A DNA stretch of 64,000 nt from Hominifimenecus microfluidus (GCA_020687485.1 JAJEQR010000005.1:51479-115478), one strand, 5' to 3'; counted from the first letter of the stretch, positions 49,511-58,977 are shown. Notes: generated by a model from the sequence alone, not told the origin. Program-made: numbers and translations.

Positions 49511-50782
49511 TTAGTTATCGTTGCGTTTTACTAACTTAGAACTATCGTAACCAAGGCTTTCAAGGTAAGCAAAAACATTGTTCTCATTTAGGACAACACG
49601 CTCCACATGATTTTGAGGGGCCATCAAATCCTCATAATCCGTAGGAGTAAAGGGTTTCTTTTCTGAAACCATATGGTAGATGCAAACCATCATCATTCTT
49701 GCAATGGCAATGATTGCTTTCTTGTGACCGCGGCGCTTTTTAATCCGACCATATTTGATTGCAAAATAAGGCTGTTTTTTGCTCTGGACTGCGGCAAGGG
49801 CACACTGTACCATCATCGGTTTCAGGTAATCGCCTGCTTTAGCAATTCGGACAGATTTTTTCTTACCAGCGGATTCATTGTTTGCAGGAGAAAGCCCGCA
49901 CCAGGAACATAAGTGTTTTGCGTCATCAAAAATGTTCATGTCAACGCCTGTTTCTGCAAGAACAATGGTGGAACTTAACTCTGTCATACCGGGCATGGTG
50001 CTGACGAATTCCACAAACTCATAATAAGGTTTGATGCGGACATAAAGCTCTACTTCGGTCTGGGTAATCATATTGTCAAGATATTCCAGATGACCACGGG
50101 CAAGCTCCAGTTTTTTAGCCTGGTCTGTTTCAATATTGTAGCCTCTGATAGCTTCGATGATTTCATCAGACTTGGCTTTTGCCCCTTTTTTTATTAGTTT
50201 GCGGACAGCTTTTTCGTCAATGGAATCAGCGGTATGTTCCAGCAGATAAGACATGATTTCAGTTGCTGTCTTGCCGAAAGGGTCAGAAAGCACGCTGGCA
50301 ATGCCGACATTGGAAACGGTCATACAGTTTTGGATGCGGTTCTTCTCAGAAGATTTCATGCAGACCAGTTTAAAGCGGTATCTTGCAAGTTCCCGGAGCT
50401 GACGGAAATCTTTCGGAGGGATAAAAGAGCATCTTACAAGGTCAAATTTGTAGAGGTCGGCAATCCATTTGGAATCCTTTTTGTCCGTTTTCTTGCCTTT
50501 GATAGCTTTGACATATTTGGGATGCGTAAGGCAGACATCTATGTCATTTTCGAGATAATTAAAAATAGGAATCCAATACTTTCCTGTGGATTCCATACAA
50601 ACGTGATAACAATTATTCTCGATGAGCCAGTTGTGAAACCTTTGAATATCCGAGTTGATGGTTGAAAAAGATTTTTGCATGTATTCGGATATTCCGTCCT
50701 TGTTAGTAATTACGATGGTTGCAACGATAACATTTTTGTGGACGTCAAGCCCACAGCAGATGGAGTATTTTAACTTCATCAT
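49511..50782 (-). CDS. IS110-family DEDD recombinase/transposase
   Basis: The 423-residue protein has the N-terminal RuvC-like DEDD domain (D13 in GLDVHKN, E64 in MESTGKYW, D100 and D103 in KKTDKKDSKW) and the C-terminal Transposase_20 domain with STMPGMTELSSTIVLAETG and GLSPANNESAGKKK, which contains the candidate catalytic serine. AAGGTGGTG precedes ATG 50782. The frame continues to 50815, but that overlaps the closing stem of the upstream RNA. The frame is intact, so the element may be active. Confidence 0.95.
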   Translation of the reverse strand: MMKLKYSICCGLDVHKNVIVATIVITNKDGISEYMQKSFSTINSDIQRFHNWLIENNCYHVCMESTGKYWIPIFNYLENDIDVCLTHPKYVKAIKGKKTDKKDSKWIADLYKFDLVRCSFIPPKDFRQLRELARYRFKLVCMKSSEKNRIQNCMTVSNVGIASVLSDPFGKTATEIMSYLLEHTADSIDEKAVRKLIKKGAKAKSDEIIEAIRGYNIETDQAKKLELARGHLEYLDNMITQTEVELYVRIKPYYEFVEFVSTMPGMTELSSTIVLAETGVDMNIFDDAKHLCSWCGLSPANNESAGKKKSVRIAKAGDYLKPMMVQCALAAVQSKKQPYFAIKYGRIKKRRGHKKAIIAIARMMMVCIYHMVSEKKPFTPTDYEDLMAPQNHVERVVLNENNVFAYLESLGYDSSKLVKRNDN

Positions 50783-50800
50783 ATGTATCACCACCTTAAT

Positions 50801-50985
50801 AAAAAGGAATAGCAACAGTGACTGTCATCCTGCGACTGAATAAACATGGTTTATTACCAATGATAAGAGTCCGGGCTCAAAGTCCCACTTGTTTGTGCTT
50901 GAATGGATGACGGCACATATATTTATGCGGGGTCGAAATAAATTCGCCACTCCTCCTTCCGTGCTCTGTAGTGTATTGCTATTCC
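50801..50985 (-). ncRNA. Candidate bridge RNA of the IS110 element
   Basis: The minus-strand transcript would start near GGAATAGCAA (50976-50985) and end at TTGCTATTCC (50806-50815) plus TTTTT. The two ends pair as a perfect 10-bp closing stem. A second nested pair GTCATCC/GGATGAC encloses an internal loop. A promoter lies directly upstream. The loop segment 50886-50898 reads CACTTGTTTGTGC on the plus strand, identical to the 13 bp formed by joining the two host flanks. Length, location and this target match fit bridge RNAs of IS110 elements. Confidence 0.75.
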
Positions 50986-50993
50986 ATATAAGA

Positions 50994-51022
50994 ATTATAA
51001 ATCAAAGAGTGGAGGGGCACAA
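50994..51022 (-). promoter_or_regulatory. Promoter of the IS110 bridge RNA and transposase
   Basis: TTGTGC (51017-51022) and TATAAT (50994-50999) are separated by 17 bp on the minus strand; the start falls at the beginning of the candidate bridge RNA. Confidence 0.65.
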
Positions 51023-51077
51023 CATTTTTTCATAACTTGTTTGTGCCTTGAGCGAAGCGAAAGGAATGATAAAATTT

Positions 51078-53366
51078 ATGAAAAACAAACTTGCGGCGCA
51101 ACTGATTGCTGCTGCGCTTGCCATGGGGACGGTGTTCTCTGGTTCCGTGGTTTATGCAGCTCCGACCGCAACTACACCATATAGAACCCTCATAGAACAT
51201 GTGGAGACATCAACCAGTAACGACCTGCTTACAGCGGAGGCAGTTGACCTGTACGCGAAGGGCGGCGTGGCCGACTTTGTGGAGCGGCTGTACACAGTTG
51301 TTCTTGGCCGGAAGTCTGATCTGAAGGGGAAGCAGGCGTGGATTGACGCACTGACCAGCCACAGGAACAGCGGCGCAGAAGTGGCCGCAGGCTTCTTTTT
51401 CTCGGACGAGTACAAGAAGCAGAATAAGAGCAATAAGGATTACGTGAATGACCTGTATCGTACCATGCTTGGCCGGAACTGCGACAGTGCCGGCTTTACC
51501 GCATGGATCGGGCAGCTGGAGGACGGCGTGAGCCGGAGCGGAATCTACGCCGGCTTTGTTTATTCACAGGAGTTTAATAAGATCTGTCAGGATTACGGCA
51601 TCAATCGCGGCGACTACTCTTCTACCGAAGAGCGGGATCAAAACGCGCAGGTAACAGCATTCGTACAACGGCTGTACCGCAATGTACTCCAGCGCAACGG
51701 CGAGGTCGGCGGCCTGAACGCCTGGGCTGGTGTTCTGAACCGTAAGGAGGAAAGCGGCGCAGCGGTGGCTGCCGGTTTCATTCTCTCTCCGGAATATCTG
51801 AATAAGAAGATCACGGTTGAAGATTACGTTGAAATGATGTATCAGACACTGCTGAACCGGAGCTCCGATCCGGCCGGAAAGCGCAGCTGGGTGAACGCAA
51901 TCGTGGATGGCAGCATGAGAGCCTGCGATCTGATCAGCGGCTTTGCCGGAAGTAAAGAATTCCAGCAACTGTGCGAACGCTACGGCATCGTAAGCGGAGC
52001 AGGCGAGACCTTCGACGGAGACTTTCCGAACATGATCCTGGAGCGTACGCCCTGCAACCATACCTGGGTATCCCGCGGTGTCACAAAGCCCACTTGTGTA
52101 CAGTATGGGGACGAGCTCTTCCTCTGCACCACCTGCGGAGAGATGAAAACAGAGCTGATCCCACCGACCGGAAAGCATACATACAGTTCCTCTGAAGTGA
52201 TTCAAAAAGCCACCTGTGAAAACGAAGGACTTCGCATTCTCACTTGCTCCGTCTGCAACAGCCGGAAGGAAGAAGCCATCCCAGCAACGGGCCACTCCTA
52301 CAAGGCTGCTGTGGTAACGGTAAAGCCTACCTGCACCACCGAGGGCAAGGAAGTATCCACCTGCTCTTCCTGCGGCGATAAGAAAGAAACTGTTCTGCCT
52401 GCCACGGGCCATTCCTACGGCAAGCCCGTAGTCACGGAGCCGACCTGCGGAAAGGAAGGGAAGAAAGTCACAGCCTGCAGTGTATGCGGCGATCAGCAGA
52501 TTGAAGTGCTGGCTCCCACCGGTAATCACAGCTATGGCGCACCGGTAATCACAGCAGCGACCTGCACAAAGGATGGAAAGAAAGTTACCACCTGTACGGT
52601 ATGCAGCGATGAAAAAGTGGACGTAATTCCGGCCACGGGCCACTCCTACGAGGAACAGATCGTAACCGATCCAACCTGTGGAACCGAAGGAAAGAAACTT
52701 CTCACCTGTTCCACCTGCGGCGATCATAAAGAAGAAGCCATCCCGGCCACCGGGAAGCATACTTATGGCGATCCGGTCGTAACCGATCCAACCTGTACCA
52801 AGGAAGGCAGCAAGGTATATACCTGCACGGTATGTGGTGATGAAAAGACCAAAGTGCTGGAGAAGATTGCACATGAACTGCAGGATGAGATCACAGAGAT
52901 GGTACTCGCGGATGAGGATTTGGGGTATTGGAAAAGTGAAATTTTCCCTGCTTATCATGGGTATTATCATGATAGTGTTACTATTTGCAACAAATGTAAA
53001 ATGGAATTTTCTGGTGATAATCAGATTAATGAGGCTATTGATCACGAAGTTTGGTACTGCCGTAGTGGTTATCATACAGAAAACCGTTATGACAAAACAA
53101 AATGGATGGATCGCAAAGAATATACAGTAATGACTTGGGAATGTTACTTAACGGCCGGACAGATGGAGCATGTACGAATTACAACCTGTAAGAACTGCGA
53201 TTTTCATCAAACACGTAAATTAACCGGGGATTTCACGGTAAATCCTCCCATTATTGGCATGGAAGATGATCCAATAGAAGATTTCCAAGATGAGCTCGTC
53301 CCTCGCCCTTCGGAAGAATCTTATATTATCGGAGATCCTAATTGGTATATACGTGATTTGGAATGA
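51078..53366 (+). CDS. Secreted protein with four DUF4214 repeats and seven Cys-x9-Cys-x2-Cys repeats
   Basis: The 762-residue protein has a signal peptide (MKNKLAAQLIAAALAMGTVFSG). Four repeats of the form LY...LxR..D..G...W follow (about residues 65-310; for example VERLYTVVLGRKSDLKGKQAW), which are DUF4214 units. Seven repeats of about 39 residues come next (about 330-605), each with PTC-x9-C-x2-C and PATGHSY, probably metal- or disulfide-stabilised. The last 150 residues (from about 52910) are clearly more AT-rich. There is no LPXTG anchor. The start at 51078 is chosen for the signal peptide. The function is unknown; a surface or matrix role is inferred. Confidence 0.8.
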   Translation: MKNKLAAQLIAAALAMGTVFSGSVVYAAPTATTPYRTLIEHVETSTSNDLLTAEAVDLYAKGGVADFVERLYTVVLGRKSDLKGKQAWIDALTSHRNSGAEVAAGFFFSDEYKKQNKSNKDYVNDLYRTMLGRNCDSAGFTAWIGQLEDGVSRSGIYAGFVYSQEFNKICQDYGINRGDYSSTEERDQNAQVTAFVQRLYRNVLQRNGEVGGLNAWAGVLNRKEESGAAVAAGFILSPEYLNKKITVEDYVEMMYQTLLNRSSDPAGKRSWVNAIVDGSMRACDLISGFAGSKEFQQLCERYGIVSGAGETFDGDFPNMILERTPCNHTWVSRGVTKPTCVQYGDELFLCTTCGEMKTELIPPTGKHTYSSSEVIQKATCENEGLRILTCSVCNSRKEEAIPATGHSYKAAVVTVKPTCTTEGKEVSTCSSCGDKKETVLPATGHSYGKPVVTEPTCGKEGKKVTACSVCGDQQIEVLAPTGNHSYGAPVITAATCTKDGKKVTTCTVCSDEKVDVIPATGHSYEEQIVTDPTCGTEGKKLLTCSTCGDHKEEAIPATGKHTYGDPVVTDPTCTKEGSKVYTCTVCGDEKTKVLEKIAHELQDEITEMVLADEDLGYWKSEIFPAYHGYYHDSVTICNKCKMEFSGDNQINEAIDHEVWYCRSGYHTENRYDKTKWMDRKEYTVMTWECYLTAGQMEHVRITTCKNCDFHQTRKLTGDFTVNPPIIGMEDDPIEDFQDELVPRPSEESYIIGDPNWYIRDLE
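52050..52870 (+). repeat. Seven in-frame repeats of about 39 codons
   Basis: Units share the spacing of three cysteines (C-x9-C-x2-C) and a following PATGHSY or PTGKHTY segment. DNA identity between neighbours is visible but imperfect, so the array is old enough to have diverged. Confidence 0.8.
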
Positions 53367-53390
53367 ATCAAGATCAATATATTATATTTT

Positions 53391-53416
53391 AGCGGATGCC
53401 ATCGGCATCCGCTTTT
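53391..53416 (+). terminator. Terminator behind the DUF4214 gene
   Basis: GCGGATGCC, a three-base loop (ATC), GGCATCCGC and TTTT form a clean plus-strand terminator 25 bp after the stop. Confidence 0.85.
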
Positions 53417-53440
53417 CATTTCTGAGACATAGCATAATCG

Positions 53441-53470
53441 AAAAAACTGCCGACGAAATACCGCCGGCAG
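53441..53470 (-). terminator. Terminator of the pilus operon
   Basis: CTGCCG and CGGCAG (53447-53452 and 53465-53470) with TTTTTT on the minus strand end the operon 66 bp behind the adhesin stop. It faces the plus-strand terminator, as expected for convergent units. Confidence 0.75.
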
Positions 53471-53535
53471 GAAAAAGGAAATGTCCTTTTATTTTCCAAA
53501 GAAGAAAAATCTACTTTTTCTCATCGACTTATTGC

Positions 53536-56500
53536 TTACTCACTCTTCACCGGAGTTTTCTTCTTTCTCCGAAACATTACTAACCCAGTCCCCAGTCCTA
53601 TGCCTACCGGAATCAGTGCCAGACTTCTCATCCCGGAGGAGGAACCAGTCAGAGGAAGCTCAAAAAGTGTATCGTTGTTGATCTCATAGCAAACATCATA
53701 GATCAGGTACTCTCCATCCCGCTGTTCATAATTCACCAGCGTCGGATCTGCCATTGCTCCGGTAAACTTCTTAAGAACGGAATCATCATAGCTCTTTTCT
53801 GTTCTCGGAAGTGTTCCGATGTAAATTGGATCTTTCAGTAAGTTCGTTCCTTCCGGAGCACTTGTCTCGATCAGCAGGAATTCATACTGCTTCTGATTTG
53901 CGTTCCAGAGTTCCAGATCCTGAAAGGACAAGATTCCGCCTGCACCGGCCCGACGTTCTTCCAACTTATAGAATGTCTTCCCATCATACTTATAGGTCTG
54001 TGCCCGATAAATTACCTTCGTTGAATACAGTTGATAGGTTGTTCCTTCCGGATTGCCCTGCGCACTCATCTTCTGAATGAAGAGCCGCCCGCGATACGGA
54101 TAGTTCTGACTTGTCACAGTGATTGCATCCTTACTGTTCTGCGCTACGAAGGTCTGATTGATCATTGGGCGATACCACCTCGGAGTTCCGGTCTCAACCA
54201 GAGTATATGTCTCTCCCAGTACCATAGGACCGATGTACTCATGATCCGTCTTGCCGTCCGTTACCCAGGAATCCAGAACGTTTCCATTCTTATCCCGCAG
54301 TTCGAAGGAGCAGCCAGCCACTTTCTTGTTGCCATGATCCGGATCAACCTTCACAAACTTATAGTGGAAGCCATACGGGTTCTTGAAGGTATAAGTGTAA
54401 CTCTGAGTATCCTTCGTCAGAACAAAATCCCAGGGATCGGCTACTGCCATATATCCATCCGGAGCCTTCGTCTCTACGACACGAAACTTACCTTCATTTT
54501 GTGTGGTATAGAAGACTCTGTCACTGGTGTATGTGCCATCCCCCTGATCCTTCAGCTTCGCTTTTTCAGTGTACTCGGTTCCATTCCACTCATACAGCGT
54601 AAACTCAGCTCCTGTCAGCTTCTTTCCATTGTTTGCATCACTGGTATCCGCCACCTTGGTTACAACAATATCGCCAAAAAACGGAGCATTCGATACATTG
54701 GCAGCATTCGGATTGGCAGCACCTATAAAAATACCACTATTCTCGTCTTCAATCTTTTGGATATAGATATCTGAGTAATGTGTTCCCGCTACATCCAAAA
54801 ATCCATTCGCCATTGTATAACCATCCGCAGCCTTAACCTCTTTGATAGTGATCGTGCCAAGAGGAATTACCGACTCACCTTTTGAGTTACGATAGAACGC
54901 ATCAGATTTTGAACCCTTCACAATATACTGATCCTCAAAACCGGCACGATACTTGGTCTCTCCATTCACCACTTCCGCTTTGGTTTCAATCACCCACCGT
55001 CTGGTCGGCGTACTCGGTAACTCAGCTACAGTATCATAGTATCCGGCATAGTACTTCACCTCAAACTGCGCGCCTGCCAGCGGAATGATATCCAATCCCA
55101 GCGACTCACGATAAGCCTTCGCTTCTTCATCCTCAATTTTGGTCAGCTCGATCGCGCCAGGGTCACTGAGCGGCTCATCGGTAACGGTCAGCTGCACCGG
55201 TGCGGTAGTCGTCTTTCCTACAGTAACGTCCACCTTGATCGGGCTCGAATCCAGCTTGAAGCCATCCGGTGCAGTGATCTCCTTGACCCAGTAATAGCTG
55301 GGGATCAGATCCACCGTATTGGAAATACCTTCCTCATTCGTAGTCAACACTGCCCCCTCCACAGGAACCTTGCAGGCTACATCCTTATAGACCTGATAAA
55401 CCGCTCCGGCCAGTGAGTAACAGGAGTTGTTATTCGTTAACGTCGGATTCGAAGAACTCTTCTTCAGGTTCAGGTAACTGATCGTCGGCTTGTTGGCAAT
55501 TGTAACCCCAATCGGGGTTGCTGTACTGGTTCCCGCCGTTACCACAACCTCCATGATCGTCTCATTCAGGCTGTGACCCTTGGGAGCCTGATACTCCTTC
55601 ACGTAATAGGTTCCCGGAGGAATCAGGCGGGAAATACCTGTTCCGTCGCTTCCGGTGGTAATGGAGACAATCGTTCCACCATCTGTCTTCAGAGGCGCTG
55701 TCGCTGCCTTGTCCGTATAAACGCGGAAGACCGCTCCCGACAGGCTGTAATCACTTCCGTGATCCTTTACATAATCCTGATAAGCCGCATCTGTAATTTT
55801 CGTTACCTTAATACGGCCCACCTGCGGCGTATCGCTGACCTCCATGGAAGGACTGATTACCGTCGTACCGGCCAATTGAACGCTTCTCGTATAGATGGTA
55901 GAATCCAGAGCATACCCCGTCGGAACTTTCGTCTCCTTGATGTAATAAGTTCCCACCTTCAAAGAACGGCTGGTGGCCTTACCATCGGCATTCGTCACCA
56001 TTTTCGTGATCGCGTTCTTGTTGTTTTTCGCATCCGACTCACTGGAATAGATGCTGTACTCCGCCCCCTTCAGGGAGAGCTTGCTGCCAAAATCAGAAGC
56101 ATAGGAATCATAGCCGGAGCTTCTCCCCTTCGTCACAGAGATATTGCCGTAGTAAGGGGTATTCGTCGCCGCAGAATCGATCATATACTGATAGCCCGGA
56201 CTGTTGCCGACCTTGCCGTTCGTAAGTGCGGATTGTGCCTCACCGGTTCCTACCAGTGCCTTAACCACCGCGTTTCTACCGCTTGTCTTAACCATGTTGG
56301 TATAACTGCTAAGTCCACTGGAATCCGCATTGCGAAGCAGAATAGCCAGATAACACTCCTTTACGAATTCCTCATCAGAAACATTTCTTTTTGTGAACTC
56401 CGCAGAGGATGTAAATCCATGAACGATATCATACCAGCTCTTTTTATCATTCACAATCGCGTTGTACCAATCCCGCTTGCCGGCAGCATCGGATTTTCTT

Positions 56501-58977
56501 TTCAGGAACACCTGATACAGCGTTTCGATATACAGGTTGAAGGGACTCTCCAGCTGAACCGTCTGCTTCAGACGTGAGGTCGTATTGTATCCGGACGGCA
56601 CTGTACTCTCGTAGACCGTATACTGCGGAGTTCCGCTGTACACTACGCCATTTGACAGATATACGCCGTTGTTCTGGTAAGTAAAATTGTGAAGAAGATT
56701 TCCGGAACTGGTGGAATTTCCTTTATAGAGACCAAACACTGCATTGGAAATGTAAGCTCCGTTGCTGGCATCCGTCTTCCGGATGCGGAAAACCACCGTT
56801 GCGTTCATTGTCCAGGACGAGGGCGGCGGCGGATTCTTGCCGAATTCCACCTTGTAAATGCCAACCGAAGCCTGACTTGCGTTACGGAAACCTTTCGCGG
56901 AAAACGCCAGTGTTACCGTTTTGTTTGTGTTATCCACCGCCAGCACACGAATTGAAATCGTATTCGTCGCAAGCGCATACTCATAGCTGCCTACTGCTCC
57001 CCAGTCCACGGAAATCTGATCAATCCCCGTTGCGTTCTCAATACACTTGCCATACAGGTAGTTGTATTTCTGGATGTCAAATTTAAACGAGTGAGATCCG
57101 TTGGAGAACACCGTTCCCTGCACCGGCAGAGAATAGGCAAAGTTATGATACCGCTCCGCACCGACCTCAATCGCATTTCCAAGAACACCGATAATTCCAG
57201 AGGTACTGTCCGATCCGTGAGAACCGCTCTTCTGTACCCACTGAGCCAGATAAGAGTTCAGCTGATCGGTAGAAGCCGCGTAGCAGTACGGGCTGATGGC
57301 GGACCATCCGGATTTTCCGCTGCCGAACAAAGCTTCGAAGGTTGCGCTTACCGTTGCGTTAGAAGTGCTGCCGGCGGCATAATACATTGTATTGGTATAA
57401 GAAAAGGAATCTCCGGCACTGATAGAAGAATCCCCCAGATCCATACGCAGGATATCATTGGAAAGCTTCGCCACATCCGCAACAGATCCTGCTGCCAGCG
57501 GCATAACCTCATACATCTGGTTAACTTTCCCGTATACCACATAGATATTGTACACACTCTGTGAACACAGATCCAGCGTCAGTTCGCCAGTCTCTACGTT
57601 GAAGTAGTACTGATCCGGCATATAAGGAACATAGCTGTTATTGACATAGATCGTCGCACGGGACATATCAAAGTCCGGCGCGGTTTCCGGTGTGGTAAGC
57701 GGGAAAGTTACACTCAGATCAAAGATTGGAGCGGATACTATATGATCACCGACCAGATCAACCTCATCGGTAGTGCTGTCCATGAACACTTCTATGTCCG
57801 CACTCGGATTCTCGCTGACGTTCACCGGAACCACAATCTCACAGCAGAGGGATCGCATACACTCCTCTCCATTCTCATCGAAATAGAAGGAGCGAGGGAT
57901 ATAGGCAACGCCATATTCTGCGTCATAGGTGCAGAAATCGTACACCGTTGGATTCGTGGTGTTTTCATCCGTAAATGTAGCAACACCTGATCCGCTGGTA
58001 TTGTTCAGACGAGAAGTGCTTACGATCGCGGACAAATATTCGCTCTCCGGATCTGCGTCATAGATTTCCACAGATTCAGAGAATCCGCCCATAACGGAGT
58101 CCGAATAGTCAGCCCACACGGTCTGTGCATCCGCGTCCGCCGGAACCGTTCCCTCTTCTACCAAAAGATACTGTACCGTCATGTAATGCACGGTCTGCGT
58201 CACTCCAAGAACCGTGGCTTCCTCCGGTGCTGCCATGATTGATACCGGCGATGCAATATCTGCAGATATTGTTGTTTCTTCCGCTACCAGAGGTGCTGCT
58301 GCAGTATCTTCCAGACTTTCTGTCAGTATTTCGCTATCCGCCGGAACCTCACTGCCTACCGGAGTCTCACTGTCTGCCAGAGCGTCGCTGCCTGCCAGAA
58401 CATCGCTGCCTGCCGGAACTTTGCCATCTGTTAGAACATTGTTGCCTGCCAGAGATACTGTTTCCTTTGGCATCACTTCTGTCTCTATGGGTTTCTGACC
58501 TGCTGCAGCAACATTTTCACCTTCCAAAGCGTTACTTTCCGCCGCTGCCTCATTTTTTACATTGACAACATCCGAATCTTCCTCAGCGACAGCGGTGCTA
58601 TCTGTTCCTTCAGCAGAATCAGATGTTGCCGATTCCTGTGTAGTGCCGGCCTCCTGTGCCTCCGCAGAGCCTTCGGTCTCCGGAACTTGCAGAAGACCTG
58701 TTGCCTCCCGCAAGAAAGATTCTGTTCGGTGAACTGTGCAGACACGTGCATCACTTCCGATCTCGCCTGCTGCTGCCTCTTCCTGATCCCTCATCTGAAC
58801 ATCGTTGACAAACTCTGTGGATTCACCGATATCCGCATTTTCACTTTTAACCGCTGCTGAATTAACTTCGAAGCCAGAAGGATCATTCACGGATGCCGCG
58901 GGCACACTCAGAGTTCCTGCCAGCATACTGAATGCCAGACACAATACCAAGGCTTTTTTCACAAGTTTCTTCTTCAT
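53536..58977 (-). CDS. Giant sortase-anchored SpaA/Cna-B adhesin with an embedded DUF4214 domain
   Basis: The 1813-residue surface protein has a signal peptide (MKKKLVKKALVLCLAFSMLAG), a low-complexity segment with degenerate repeats (about 150-230), and a long beta-rich adhesive region (to about 720). At least eight SpaA/Cna-B-like domains follow (about 726-1740, with E-boxes such as YYIKETKVPTGY and FRVVETKAPDGY). A DUF4214 domain is inserted at about 812-900, between the first and second of these. The C-terminus is LPLTG (1774-1778), a hydrophobic segment and RRKKK. It lies last in the pilus operon. Intramolecular isopeptide bonds are expected from the family. A tip or accessory pilin role is inferred. 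Confidence 0.88.
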   Translation of the reverse strand: MKKKLVKKALVLCLAFSMLAGTLSVPAASVNDPSGFEVNSAAVKSENADIGESTEFVNDVQMRDQEEAAAGEIGSDARVCTVHRTESFLREATGLLQVPETEGSAEAQEAGTTQESATSDSAEGTDSTAVAEEDSDVVNVKNEAAAESNALEGENVAAAGQKPIETEVMPKETVSLAGNNVLTDGKVPAGSDVLAGSDALADSETPVGSEVPADSEILTESLEDTAAAPLVAEETTISADIASPVSIMAAPEEATVLGVTQTVHYMTVQYLLVEEGTVPADADAQTVWADYSDSVMGGFSESVEIYDADPESEYLSAIVSTSRLNNTSGSGVATFTDENTTNPTVYDFCTYDAEYGVAYIPRSFYFDENGEECMRSLCCEIVVPVNVSENPSADIEVFMDSTTDEVDLVGDHIVSAPIFDLSVTFPLTTPETAPDFDMSRATIYVNNSYVPYMPDQYYFNVETGELTLDLCSQSVYNIYVVYGKVNQMYEVMPLAAGSVADVAKLSNDILRMDLGDSSISAGDSFSYTNTMYYAAGSTSNATVSATFEALFGSGKSGWSAISPYCYAASTDQLNSYLAQWVQKSGSHGSDSTSGIIGVLGNAIEVGAERYHNFAYSLPVQGTVFSNGSHSFKFDIQKYNYLYGKCIENATGIDQISVDWGAVGSYEYALATNTISIRVLAVDNTNKTVTLAFSAKGFRNASQASVGIYKVEFGKNPPPPSSWTMNATVVFRIRKTDASNGAYISNAVFGLYKGNSTSSGNLLHNFTYQNNGVYLSNGVVYSGTPQYTVYESTVPSGYNTTSRLKQTVQLESPFNLYIETLYQVFLKRKSDAAGKRDWYNAIVNDKKSWYDIVHGFTSSAEFTKRNVSDEEFVKECYLAILLRNADSSGLSSYTNMVKTSGRNAVVKALVGTGEAQSALTNGKVGNSPGYQYMIDSAATNTPYYGNISVTKGRSSGYDSYASDFGSKLSLKGAEYSIYSSESDAKNNKNAITKMVTNADGKATSRSLKVGTYYIKETKVPTGYALDSTIYTRSVQLAGTTVISPSMEVSDTPQVGRIKVTKITDAAYQDYVKDHGSDYSLSGAVFRVYTDKAATAPLKTDGGTIVSITTGSDGTGISRLIPPGTYYVKEYQAPKGHSLNETIMEVVVTAGTSTATPIGVTIANKPTISYLNLKKSSSNPTLTNNNSCYSLAGAVYQVYKDVACKVPVEGAVLTTNEEGISNTVDLIPSYYWVKEITAPDGFKLDSSPIKVDVTVGKTTTAPVQLTVTDEPLSDPGAIELTKIEDEEAKAYRESLGLDIIPLAGAQFEVKYYAGYYDTVAELPSTPTRRWVIETKAEVVNGETKYRAGFEDQYIVKGSKSDAFYRNSKGESVIPLGTITIKEVKAADGYTMANGFLDVAGTHYSDIYIQKIEDENSGIFIGAANPNAANVSNAPFFGDIVVTKVADTSDANNGKKLTGAEFTLYEWNGTEYTEKAKLKDQGDGTYTSDRVFYTTQNEGKFRVVETKAPDGYMAVADPWDFVLTKDTQSYTYTFKNPYGFHYKFVKVDPDHGNKKVAGCSFELRDKNGNVLDSWVTDGKTDHEYIGPMVLGETYTLVETGTPRWYRPMINQTFVAQNSKDAITVTSQNYPYRGRLFIQKMSAQGNPEGTTYQLYSTKVIYRAQTYKYDGKTFYKLEERRAGAGGILSFQDLELWNANQKQYEFLLIETSAPEGTNLLKDPIYIGTLPRTEKSYDDSVLKKFTGAMADPTLVNYEQRDGEYLIYDVCYEINNDTLFELPLTGSSSGMRSLALIPVGIGLGTGLVMFRRKKKTPVKSE
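58320..58460 (-). repeat. Degenerate short tandem repeats in the adhesin N-terminus
   Basis: The stretch encodes repeated VPAGSDVLAGSDALAD-type units of about seven to eight residues, with imperfect DNA repeats of GCCTGCCAGA and TGCCGGAAC type. It forms an unstructured Ser/Asp/Ala-rich linker whose length may vary. Confidence 0.65.

Larger units (their letters stand above)
49458..51037 (-). mobile_element. IS110-family insertion sequence
   Basis: The element is about 1580 bp. Both ends share ACTTGT (49455-49460 and 51035-51040), compatible with a central CT core as known for IS110 elements; there are no long terminal inverted repeats. It carries one DEDD transposase and, upstream of it in the left end, a candidate bridge RNA. 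A hairpin (ACTTGTA with TACAAGT, 49455-49492) marks the right end. The exact boundary could move within ACTTGT. Confidence 0.85.

Noticed and set aside
51564..53075. Long minus-strand frame opposite the DUF4214 gene
   Set aside because: It mirrors a strongly supported coding region with a signal peptide and domain repeats; no protein family or ribosome site supports it.
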